DNA of 64,000 bases, taken from the NCBI RefSeq assembly GCF_008831285.2, contig NC_045140.1, positions 21,140,370 to 21,204,369 on the forward strand. The letters run 5' to 3'. The notes under the pieces are model-generated. The model ran no database searches, was not told the origin of the DNA, and saw only the letters and a program-made list of their open reading frames with translations. The translations under genes and the position numbers were made by a program. The stretch comes from Nymphaea colorata. Taxonomy: Eukaryota > Streptophyta > Magnoliopsida > Nymphaeales > Nymphaeaceae. Of this stretch, positions 42,608-53,300 are shown one piece after another (the first letter of the stretch is position 1; the number at the start of each line of letters is the position of its first letter).

Positions 42608-44343
42608 CTAGCTTCTGCCGGTTCTACTAAGTTTCAGGGGAGTAGTTTCCTCCACCACCCTGAATATGATGACCTTCAGGATCAGCATCTTCTTCTTGTT
42701 GTTGATGAGCTCGAATGCGCAAACATCGCCTTCTTCCAGGTTGTTGTCATAGACGAAGTCTGACCAGCCACTTTCCAGCCCGCCTCTGTCTCCCCTGCGC
42801 AAGAGCCTAACGGGCCGTTCTCTGCCCTCCACATTTTGAACCTTGATAGTCCTTGTCTCGCCGAGTATGTCATGGGCTCTAAGAAAATCCACTGGGATGT
42901 TCTGCAATCAAAGCAAGCAAGCATAGGGTTTGAACCGGATGAGGCAACCTGCTGTTGTTAGTATTCAAGAAATCGGCCAGGATCAGCTGAAATATATGTG
43001 CAAATGCTCCGCTTTGTCGGTTTCTAATATGAGACTAAAACTGAGATTTACAACATTGGCATCAACAGCTAGAGTGTAAATTGATTGGATCCAATATGGG
43101 AACTTATAATTTTTTGGTATCTCTGTTATGTGGGAAAGCGGAAAAAAGAAGGAAATCGAACTGTGAAATATGCAAGGTTTTCCTGCTATCAAAGCTTATC
43201 CAAGCAAGTGCATGCTAAGAAAACCAATTGAAACGAAGATCAATACAAGGCTGATTTTTCAAATGGTTTCGAGAGAATTACCACGTAAAATCCTTTACAA
43301 ACACACGTTGGTTTCATGATGACGATGGACGATGGAAAAGGCGACCCCATGGATGCCACGGCCCTGAATGCTTTCCTCTTCTCTTCACGAGACACCGGCC
43401 TCCTCCTCGATATGAAGTACTTTGTATATTTCTGCTTCCTGGCAGCATTTTCTGTAGGAACAAATAATTAGCAGATACTCCACACACTAGAATCTCTCTC
43501 TTCCCCCTCTTCTTCACACATACGCACCTAAGATGGAGCGATGACCTTTCCCTTTGCCCATGATTATAAAACACATAGCAGAATACGAGACATATATAAA
43601 CAAATTTGAGCAAGAAGTGGTGAAGTGTACCTGGCTTCTTGCCTTTAGTTTCTCCCCCATGCATCTCTTCGCTGCTAAAGTGATCTTCCTTCGATTCACA
43701 AGACGTATCACTTAACTCTTCTTCTTCTTCTTCTCCTTCTTCTTCTTCGTCTTCTTCTTCTTGTCCTTCTTCTTCGTCGTCTCCTTCCTCTTCTTTCTCT
43801 TCTTCTTCTTCCGTTTTTATGTTGATGATCATGTGGTTGCTGCACGAACCTCCTTCATTCACTTTATCCTGTCGACCCCCACTTTGACATGCAGTATTGC
43901 TAAATACCTCCACTGAAAAACTCACTTCACCATCGTACGCAAAGAGGAGGAGTGCCTCTTCTTTAAAAGAATTTTCTTCTGCGAATGTCCTCCAACCATC
44001 TTTGAAACATAACCGATTGTTGATCTTCGCCAGCTGAACAGTACAAGTCATCCCACTGGGACCGGTCAATAGGGCTATGCGGTTCAATTTGTCCCCAATA
44101 TAATTGTAGAAGCTTGGGGGAATCCACTACAAATCAAAAATTAAAATATTCAATCGATCATCATGTTTTTATTAAAAATATCTGGAATTAATGTTCGTGT
44201 TCCTAAAACGACTACTACTATACATGCACAAGATCATAGGCAGAATGCCGAAAGCTTACAAGTTGCCGACCGAGTAGAACTTTGATAAAGAACTCACGCT
44301 TTGTCCCAGGAGCCCATTTCCTACAATCAGCACAAAGTTCCAT
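42608..44343 (-). CDS. REM-type transcription factor with two B3 domains, copy B (intact)
   Basis: Four exons, 44260-44343, 43631-44126, 43282-43451 and 42608-42901, join in phase to 1044 nt, or 347 aa plus stop, with GT-AG junctions (AACTT/GTAAGC, CCAG/GTACAC, ACGTG/GTAATT). B3 domain 1 covers about residues 12-108: CRKW, FIKVLL, then WIPPSFYNY, TCTVQLAKI, FKDGWRTF, FAYDG. An acidic Glu/Asp tract covers about residues 134-165. Exon 3 has a basic RRRPVSREEKRK patch leading into B3 domain 2 (FIVIMKP, IPVDFLRAH, GWSDFVYDN, GDVCAFEL, IIFRVVEE). REM proteins act in the nucleus, and many are expressed in flowers and ovules. The function of this one is unknown. Exon 1 is 9 nt shorter than in copies A and C, removing three residues near the end of the first B3 strand without shifting the frame. 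The long Glu tract is coded by an unstable TTC/CTT repeat. Confidence 0.88.
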
Positions 44344-45770
44344 CTCCTGGACACCAACGAGAACAGCAATTAGAAAGAAACTAAGATTCTTTCGATTCAA
44401 GTAAGCCAATTCCAGAACAGTGACTTCATCGGGCCGAAAAAAATAATTAAACAATTATCAGCAGGCTTGTATCGGAAGAGAATGTGCACACCCAAATGAT
44501 AAATATAGATAATTTTTTAGTGTAAATTTGCAAACCTTAGTGCAAATTGAAGAATCGTAAATATCACTAAAAGGACTCCCAGAACTAGAAGCAACGGAAA
44601 TTGACCTGCGGCCACCCTTTCAGTTGGTAGTTCCCACTTACAGGACTTGTCCAGTGAATCTAAATCGCTTGTTTGTAATAAAGAACTAAATGTCCTATTT
44701 GGCCAAAAATAAAAAAAGTTCGAGAGATCCTCTTCGTCGAGAACAGTGTCCTCTTCATAAAAAGTAGCGCCCTCTCTCTGTTTCGTAACCCCTCTTTAAC
44801 TACAAACCGATTGCCAGTGTTGTCGTTCTTCTTGGTGGTGTCGTTGCAGCTGGTGTCTGTTTCTGCACGTTTGGCTTCCCAAAGCCGTTTATCGCTGAAG
44901 ATGAAGATGGAGGAGGGGTTTCCTGGAAGATGTGTGAAGGCTTGAGGAGTTGCTCCCAGATCAGTGATTCCTTGTAAAGAAGTTCATCTCAAGGCATTCA
45001 CGGGAAAAAGTCTGATAATTGGCAACCGACATATTGGTTATGGAGGGGATTTGATCATCAAGGTTTCTTGGCACCTCAGCGCCACCGTGATTCATGCGTC
45101 GGAGGTATACCCAAGAGAAGAACTCTCTCTCTCCCCCCCCCCCCAAACGACGATTTGGGGTTCTCTCACCTTTAGGGAGGGTTTTCGTGATCCCAGTTTC
45201 ATGTCACCCAAACACCACCTAAATTGTGTTTCAAAGGCAAAGCTGAATTCAAATAACAGAGCAAGCGGTTTCCGTTGTCCATCTTTGAGTTGAATATCTG
45301 CAATGTTGTCTTACTTTTCATTGACTAGTAACCATTTGGGGGAAGTCCGTATTATCTGGGGGTGACAGCGTCACCTTCCCATTTTCCAAGCGATCACATG
45401 GTCGACGGACTAAGAGCAGTAAGGCTCTCCATTGCTGCCTACTGTTGTCAAAGTAGTCAAGGGTATATATATAAAACCTTTCATTCTCTTGGCTATCTGG
45501 CAGTATAGCCCTACTGGATACATGGGTTAACATCTTCTAACTTCATTTTGCTAGCATGAGGAGAGGGTTTACCCCTCTCCGCAATGACGATTGAAGAAGA
45601 ATATTTATGATTAATTAGGGTATTCTAAGGAGTTGTGGTTTGTCAGTAATGGGTGCTTTGATGTGGACAAGGGAGTGAGATTAATTACTGAACCAATAAA
45701 AAGAAAGAAGAGAAAAACCCTTGACTACTTTGACAACTGCACAGTATAAATGCCACCGAAGATGAATATA

Positions 45771-45772
<2 letters not shown>

Positions 45773-45806
<34 letters not shown>
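45773..45806. repeat. AT microsatellite in block B
   Basis: About 17 TA units upstream of REM copy B. The counterpart in block A (about 25964-25980) is shorter. Confidence 0.9.
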
Positions 45807-45813
<7 letters not shown>

Positions 45814-45985
45814 CTTGGGGTTTGGGCTAAGGTATAAAGATCCATGGAAAATGATTCTGCTCGGACCAGAAGCAGATATATATCGAGAAGACATCGATGC
45901 ATCTATTTCGGTATCATTAACCTTCCAGTATAACTGCTTGTTTCTGTATTCAATGCAGTTTCAGGCGAATTCTTGTATCTAGCAT

Positions 45986-47847
45986 TCAAACGTAGCTCAT
46001 GAATCTCGAGTTGTTGATATCGAGGTAGGCTGTAACTTTCAATCACCTGGAAGTCTTGTGAGACAAAGAAAACCAGTTTCGAATCATATGTGAAGTTCAA
46101 CGACATCTCTCTCCCTTTCACCGCACCACAAAGTTCCTAATTACATCTGAAAGCGTTTACCAGTTTGGTTGTGTCGCTGCACTTAGCGTATCTGTTTCTG
46201 GACTCTGGCTTCCCAAAGCCGTTCCCGCTGAAGATGAAGACGGGAGGAGGGCTTACCCACTGTGTAAGAAAGGAGTTCATCTCATGGTATTCAGCGGACA
46301 AAGATCAGATAATTAGCAGACGAAATATTGATTTTGGAGGGGATCTGCTCATCAAGGTTGCTTGGCACCTCGGCGTCACCGTTACTCAAGAGAGAAAGAT
46401 GCCGCTATATTCAACTCGCCTTCAAACAAGCATGAACTAAACAACGAAAAAGAAAGAAATTTATCGGTGGTGCTCGACAGGAAAATGACCCCGTGATGTA
46501 CATTTATTAAGATCACCAAACACCTTCCCTAGAAAGAAAATAAAGAAAAAGAGCGATACTGGAAACCACGTGCACATTTCCAAAAGAAACATGGCGTCAC
46601 GCCAAGATTATAGTATCTTTGATTGCAGTCCTGTGAAAGAAACCCTAGCTTCTGTGTGCGGTGAAAAAGGTATCACCCGCACGATGATTCACTCTCCCAA
46701 CAGCACAATCACATCGAACTAACACGACCCATCTCCAAGGTAAGGAACAGGTTTCATCGCTTTTCCGAATTTAATATTAACTTCAGAGTTGTAAAGATAA
46801 TTATGTCGGCCAATTTGAATGGAGCTAGTGGTAAATCAATTCCATTCGTCGGCTCATATAAAGATGCCATATTTAAAGTTTTTAATTCTGATTAATTTCT
46901 ACATGTCTAGGGAAATATATTAACGTCTTTTCTGATTTGAATCGCTTAATCAGTGATCCTAAGTGGGCAGATGATTCAATTCAATTCCAATCTTGACGAC
47001 AATGATTAAAACAGATTTATAGTAGCAACACTGTAAATCTTAGTAACCGAAGGGCGGCATCGTGTAGTTGTACTTTCTCAATCCCTACTAGTACTACACT
47101 AAGGTTTTTAAAAGGAGGAAACTGATGAACTTTTCAAATGGAAGTTTTTGTTTCCAGCTTCAAGGTTGGCATTGTGAGTCATTCCCATACACACAACAAA
47201 TGCTATCCCAAGAAAATGCTACTAAGACGAAAACAATGGGATTATCCCTCTCATCATCCCATGTGACTCCGAGTCGTTTGGGCAAAAGAGAGACCATTTT
47301 ATGCAGTAGACCACATAACTAGCTTATTTTATTTCACAATTCAGTGGTGATGAGAAAATAACAAGATTTCACAACTTAAAACAAAATGCGAAGATAGATG
47401 ACAAGGCTTAGGTGCCCTGGCCTGCTTTGACATGTCATTGACCCTTTACATGTGAAGAAGAAGAATTCACTTTCCAAAGATGCCCTTAGAGTCGCAGAAG
47501 TATGAAGTCCACAACACTTGCCTGTTGACCCTGTGAGCATGTTTTCTGAAAGAAGATATGTCTGAAAGTCGTTGTAAGCATTATGAAAGCTCGCCTCTGA
47601 ATCAAAACAAAGCAGTCACAAATGCTCTCCATGTACCAAGAGCGATTGGAGATTTTGTTTGAACTAAACCACCAGAGCATTATAACCAGCAAGAGAACAG
47701 ATATTCACATACGTTCCCTTAGAGCGTTTGAAATATCTCTTAGTTTCTTACCGAGACACCAATGATGATAGATGTAAAATGTACAGATTTCTCACCCCAC
47801 CCAAGCATCCAACAGTAGCAGAATTTTCCAGACAGCAAGAATTCAAC
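45986..47847. other. Degenerate duplicated intergenic DNA
   Basis: The stretch 46150-46400 is a worn copy of 44840-45110 (shared CTGAAGATGAAGA and CTTGGCACCTC). The stretch 46800-47290 resembles 26800-27010 and the end of the Y blocks. No open gene is recognised. Confidence 0.45.
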
Positions 47848-47900
47848 CATTTTCATTCAACGCAAAATGGCAGTGTCCTTGGGTGGTCACTCTGAGTTTT

Positions 47901-47990
47901 CTATTTGAGAAAATTTAAGCTACTCATGGTTGCACAGTCAGACACACCAAAAAATCTGAGGCTCTTTAATCTGCATAGTGAGTCTGGCAA
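47901..47990 (-). pseudogene. RNL LRR remnant, inverted copy
   Basis: Minus-strand copy of the 41190-41283 remnant, one amino acid different (Ile to Met after the SDCAT motif). Confidence 0.6.
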
Positions 47991-48045
47991 TGGTACAAAA
48001 CTAAAAGAGAAGAGAGAGAGAGAGAGAGTCACCTTCCTGTTATCT

Positions 48046-48354
48046 CTAGGGTAGAAGCGGTTTGATGATCCAGTAGTCCAGAAACAAGGCGAAAAACGCC
48101 ACGGACAAACAGAATTTGCGGACACCACGAGGGAGGTCATGGCAGAAAACCAAGACGAATAAAGAGAGTACGAATGCCACCACTGCCACAGCAATGTAAC
48201 ATGCAGACAGTTTTGATACAGCAAGATCATCCCGGCTAAGCCCGCCAAGTTGAACGCAACAACACACGCAGGCAACCGCCGATCCCTTGTCGAAATATTG
48301 ATCCTGCTGCTCCTCCGTCTTCGGAGGAGGCTGTTCACTACCATTGATGGACAT
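48046..48354 (-). CDS. Small two-span membrane protein, unknown family, right copy
   Basis: Encodes the same 102-aa protein as 40836-41144, with the same Cys cluster and two hydrophobic segments, on the opposite strand. The CT-rich leader is at 48386-48408. The frame is intact. I do not recognise the family. Confidence 0.5.
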   Translation of the reverse strand: MSINGSEQPPPKTEEQQDQYFDKGSAVACVCCCVQLGGLSRDDLAVSKLSACYIAVAVVAFVLSLFVLVFCHDLPRGVRKFCLSVAFFALFLDYWIIKPLLP

Positions 48355-49064
48355 TACTCTAATCTGCTAACCAAAGCAACGGGTTGAGAGAGAGAGAGAG
48401 AGAGAGAACACTTAAAGGAGTGGGAAGGCAGATTCAGGGAAGGCAGTTTCATTACAGTAGAGCTGTGTCGTCTAGACGTGGCGCCACCCCTCGAGGAAGA
48501 ATGAAGTGAAGCAGTTCCTGGTTTGGCAGAAAAGGAGCGAAGCAAATTTGACCTTCGACGTCTCTCGAGTAGAAAGGAGTGGAAAGAGGCTTCAAATTTA
48601 TAAGAACTGCACACCCCCATTTTATCAGCTTGTTTCCTTCGCCCTTTCCTAGTACGTTCTCGGAAATTAGGTACTCGATGTGGATCCCTCCATCAAAGAG
48701 AGAGAGCGAGAGAGGAAAAATCTTGAAAAAGATATTAGATTTAAAAGTCAGCTCTAGTTTCTTGTAACAAGTAGAGAATACTACTATTTTCTTATAAGTT
48801 ACTAAATGCTCAACTTAGAAAACTTCATTCCTATTGCATTTTCTGGCAAAGCAATAAGGATTTTAAGGAACCCTAATCCTGCTTTCAGGTGTGTAAGGCG
48901 ATGTTTCGGTCGAGTGCTCATCGAAACAAAAGCATATACAAAAGCTAAGTAAAAGGAGTCGCCTACTCGCCTTTTACTATTTGGGTGCTGACTTTATTGT
49001 AGCTTCTTCCGTAAGAATTTTAATTTTTAGTATCATGTTTCGATTGATACGAAAGCATAAATTG

Positions 49065-49200
49065 GCCGACGCCTTTCTTTGTTAATCCTCCTCTTCTTAT
49101 GAAAAAAGGCCGAGGCCGACGCCTTTCTTTGTTAATCCTCCTCTTCTTATGAAAAAAGGCCGAAGCCGACGCCTTTCTTTGTTAATCCTCCTCTTCTTTT
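49065..49200. repeat. 50-bp tandem repeat, nearly three copies
   Basis: Units start GCCGACGCC at 49065, 49115 and 49165, with a period of 50 and almost no difference between units. The third is partial. It lies in a stretch (48907-49230) with no other match in the window. The unit is directly adjacent rather than spaced, so it is not CRISPR-like. Confidence 0.92.
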
Positions 49201-49235
49201 TAGTAGAACTTTGATAAAGAACTCATGCATGTGTA

Positions 49236-49438
49236 TGACCTCATGTGAACTTGGAAGCCTCAGATTCTTGGATCTGTCTCATTGCTCGAGCATTGAGAGC
49301 TTGCCAGACAACATTGGCCAGTTGCAGCATTTGAAAAGAATTGATATGAGATGGTGCTTAGGGCTGACGGAACTGCCTACATCTGTGGCACAGTTGAAAG
49401 ATTTTAGAGCAGTTGTTTGTGATGAGGAGGCCTTTTGA
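49236..49438 (+). pseudogene. RNL LRR fragment (duplicate of 33820-34013)
   Basis: Encodes the last LRRs of RNL pseudogene 1 almost unchanged (LPDNIGQL, MRWCLGLTELP, ending VVCDEEAF) with Ser to Ala and Gly to Asp changes near the end. It starts abruptly at CCTCATGTGAACTTGG, joined to unrelated DNA, so it is a duplicated 3' fragment without NB-ARC. Confidence 0.85.
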
Positions 49439-49558
49439 GCGTGTGCTCAGCAATGTAACGTTTCAGGTTCCTAAACAACTTCTGAACTTGAAATTTCTTG
49501 TATAATCATTCTAGACTATCCAGTACCCATAGGGCTCGCTTGGCAAAGGGACCAGCTT

Positions 49559-49560
<2 letters not shown>

Positions 49561-49647
<87 letters not shown>
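49561..49647. repeat. Expanded AT microsatellite
   Basis: Eighty-seven bases of AT at the position where the parental copy (34136-34152) has 17 bases. The flanking sequence is otherwise nearly identical. Confidence 0.95.
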
Positions 49648-49649
<2 letters not shown>

Positions 49650-49774
49650 TATTCTTCCCAACTTGTCATCACATTAGAACACACACTCAAACACGCTTGC
49701 CTGGTTAGATATAACCGTCAGATCTTATGCTAGTCGGATTCATATTCTAACTTGGAAAAATAAAATTACGTCAA

Positions 49775-50147
49775 CGTGGTGGCAGAAACATGCCGAATGT
49801 CCTGATGCCATTTGACTAACTAGATAACCGAGTTATGCCTACGCATCACGCGCATCATCCCATTTACGCACCAAAAATGCAGGGGTTGATGCGTTATTGA
49901 CTTGATGCGTACGCATCAAGCCATGAAGCTGACCCGTCCCCTTTCTCCTCGCTTATTTCTTCTTGTTGTTGTCGCTTTTGTAAGAAAGAGAAGCCACCGT
50001 CGCTTTTTGATGTCGTCGAATGTGAGAAAGAGAGCATCACAGTCACACCGGCATAACTTGACGGGAAGATGCGGGACGGCTGGGGGATTAGTGGGGAAGA
50101 CGGCCGTCTCCTCATTCAGCAGAGCAACATCGATTAAGAGCAGAGGA
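49775..50147 (-). pseudogene. Block Y3, left part (interrupted by Copia)
   Basis: Matches 27335-27707 of block Y2 closely, including the GATGCG-rich palindromic stretch. The match stops at the Copia insertion and resumes at 55226. Confidence 0.8.
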
Positions 50148-50372
50148 TACATCCACGGGAGAAGTCACCAATTTTTTTATTTCTGTTACATTGTTTTGCT
50201 CGTTGCAGTGATACTCTTTATTTGGAGTTTACAACGGCTAAAGAGCTAAGAGAGGAAGGAAAGAAGACAACGTTCATTTCTTCAACGTTCCTTTCTTCAA
50301 TGTTCTTTTAGGAGTTGTCTTTCCATAACAAAATAAGGCAACTCATGAGGTGATTTTCTCTAATCTGTAACA
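50148..50372 (-). repeat. Copia 3' LTR, truncated (225 of 308 bp)
   Basis: Ends TAACA next to the polypurine tract and matches 55001-55225 with one T/C difference. Its outer end begins at TACATCC instead of TGTTAAAA, so the U5 end is lost. Confidence 0.95.
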
Positions 50373-50381
50373 ATCTCCCCC

Positions 50382-53300
50382 TCAAGTTGGTGCACAGATG
50401 TCAATCTGTCCCAACTTGTTTGAAATGTATTGGTGCTTGTTTCGTCCAAGGGTCTTCGTCAAAATATCTGCAAGTTGATTGTCACTGTTAACATATGGAG
50501 TTTCTATAGTCCTGTCTTGAATTTTTTCTCTGATAAAGTGACAGTCAACTTCTATATGCTTTGTCCTCTCATGAAAAACTGGATTTGCTCCAATGTGAAT
50601 TGCTGCCATGTTGTCACAAAGAAGTTTCATGGGAATCTTTACGTCCACAAGCATGTCTTTCAGTAACGATTTCAACCACACCAGTTCACATGTGCAAGAT
50701 GCCATAGCCCTATACTCTGCCTCTGCGCTTGATCGAGCTACGACTGACTGTTTTTTGCTTCTCCATGTTACTAGATTTCCTCCAACAAATGTGCAATAGC
50801 CTGATGTAGATCTTCTGTCATTGGGATTACCAGCCCAGTCTGCATCGGAGTATCCAAAGACATCAAAAGATTTGTTTCTTTTCATTAAAATTCCTTTTCC
50901 AGGAGACCCCTTTAGATACCTTACTATTCTATGAGCTGCTTCCACATGTGTTGATCTTGGTTTATGCATGAATTGACTTATAAGGCTAACTGCATAAGTA
51001 ATATCCGGACGAGTGACAGTTAGGTAAATTAGCTTGCCAACTAATTTTTGGAAGCTATGGACATTTTTCACTATTTCACCATCGTCATGTGTGAGTTTGC
51101 AGTTGAGTTCCAATGGAGTGTCGACTGGCTTAGCTCCCATGCATCCGGTTTCCTGAAGGAGATCCAAGACATATTTCCGTTGACACAAGAAAATTCCTTT
51201 ATCTGAATGTGTCACTTCTATACCCAGAAAGTACCTTAATATGCTTAAATCTTTTATTTCAAATTGGCTGTGAAGGTACTTTTTGACTCGACTCATGAAG
51301 TCAGTGTCGTCTCCTGTCATAATGATGTCGTCAACATACACAAGAAGAATTGTGATCTTCGAATCTCGTGTGGAAACAAACATAGTGTAATCAGCGGAGC
51401 TTCTTTTGAATCCAATCTTGGCAAGCGCATCACTGTGCCACTTCTATACCCAGAAAGTACCTTAATATGCCTAAATCTTTTATTTCAAATTGGCTGTGAA
51501 GGTACTTTTTGACTCGACTCATGAAGTCAGTGTCGTCTCCTGTCATAATGATGTCGTCAACATACACAAGAAGAATTGTGATCTTCGAATCTCGTGTGGA
51601 AACAAACATAGTGTAATCAGCGGAGCTTCTTTTGAATCCAATCTTGGCAAGCGCATCACTAAGACGAGAAAACCATGCACGTGGAGATTGCTTAAGTCCA
51701 TAGAGGGCCTTTTTTAATCGACACACATAGCCCATCTTGCTTTCAATGCCTTGAGGGACCTCCATGTAGACCTCTTCATTGATGTTTCCATGCAAAAATG
51801 CATTTTTTACGTCAAGTTGCATAATATCCCATTCTTTATTTGCAGCAACTGAGAGCAATGTTCTGACCGAATTCATTTTTGCAACTGGTGCAAAAGTTTC
51901 AGTGTAATCTTCTCCTTCAGTCTGAGTAAATCCTTTTGCTACTAGTCGGGCTTTAAAACGTTCAATAGAACCATCACTTTTATATTTTACTTTGTAGATC
52001 CATTTGCACCCAACGATCTTTTTTCCATCTGGCAATGGTACTAGGTCCCAAGTGTTATTTTTCTGTAGTGCTGAAATTTCCTCTGTCATGGCATCCCTCC
52101 ACTGTTTATTTTTGCTAGCCTCCTCATAGTTTTTTGGTTCTTGGATAGAATAGGTTTTTAGGATATAGTCTTTGTAGGATTTAGACATGTTGTCAAAGGT
52201 AAAGTAGTTGTCGATGGAGTGAGAGTTGTGGGTGGACAGATAAGTGTAGTAGTCACTAAGCTTTGATGGAGGTTTATGTAGTCTTGATGATTTCCTAGGG
52301 TTTTCCGTAGTGATGGACTCAAGGGGTCTTGTTTGTTGGTTCACTACAGGTTGGTTTGACTGAATGGTAGGTTCAAGTTGAGGAGCTAATTCAGCTGACT
52401 CGGGTTCATAAAGGTTTTGGTGTAGCACTTCATTGGAGGCATTTTCATCGACAAGAGGCTCAGGAGCCGTATGATAAGATCCATGAACTTCATCAAAAAT
52501 TCTAAGTAGTGGACGAATGGAGTTGTCGTCTTTTGTGGAACTTGTTTCTTCCTGTCTAGAAAAAACATAATATGGCTCTTGCTCGAAGAATTTGACGTCT
52601 CGAGTCACAAAATATTTTTTTGAATGAGGATCATAACATTTGTATCCCTTTTTTCTACTAGAATAACCAAGAAAAATACATTTCATAGCTCTTTTGTCAA
52701 ATTTATTTCGAAAACCTGCTTGTATGTGAGCAAAACACTTGCATCCAAACACTTTTAAGTGTTGGATGGAAATTTTTCGATTTAACAAGATTTCAAGAGG
52801 AATTTTGTAGTCAATACTAGAACTTGGAATTCTATTGGCGAGGTAGCAGGCTATTCCAATAGCATCAGTCCAAAAATGTTGGGGAACGTTCATGTGTATC
52901 ATGAGAGAACGGGCAATATTGAGTAATTGCCGATTTTTGCGTTCCGCCACTCCGTTTTGTTGCGGAGTTTCGGCACAAGAGTTTTGTGGTTGAATTCCGC
53001 GTTTTCTCATGAACTCTTTTAAAGTTTCGTGCATGTATTCCCCACCATTGTCAGACCGAAGCTTTTTTATTTTAATTCCATATTGTGTAAAAATCATGTT
53101 ATAAAATTCTTCAAAAATTTGTGGTACTTTACTTTTGAATTTTAGAAAAAATAACCATGTAACACGAGACTTGTCATCAATGAAAGTCACATAATATTTA
53201 TAACCCAAATAAGAGTCTACCGGGGCTGGTCCCCAAACATCGGAATGTACCAAATCAAAGAATTCAGCAGATCGTTCAGCAGTATGATGAAAAGGTAATC

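Larger units (their letters stand above)
42055..45985. repeat. Segmental duplication block B
   Basis: About 3.9 kb matching block A (21965-26135) from GACCCGTAAGCTG to GCGAATTCTTGTAT, including the intact REM gene and its upstream DNA. An AT tract lies at 45773-45806. The upstream repeat family member is at 45355-45700. Confidence 0.85.
47848..48906 (-). repeat. Right arm of the 1.06 kb inverted duplication
   Basis: Reverse complement of 40282-41340 with only scattered differences. The CT repeats differ in length (for example at 48012-48029 against 41163-41176). Similarity ends abruptly at 48906, where unrelated DNA with a 50-bp tandem repeat begins. Confidence 0.93.

Noticed and set aside
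49065-49200. Possible CRISPR array
   Set aside because: Repeats are directly tandem without unique spacers, in a plant nuclear context.
48907-49230. Mitochondrial DNA insertion
   Set aside because: The stretch looks foreign to the window, but I could not match it to any organelle gene, so no claim is made.
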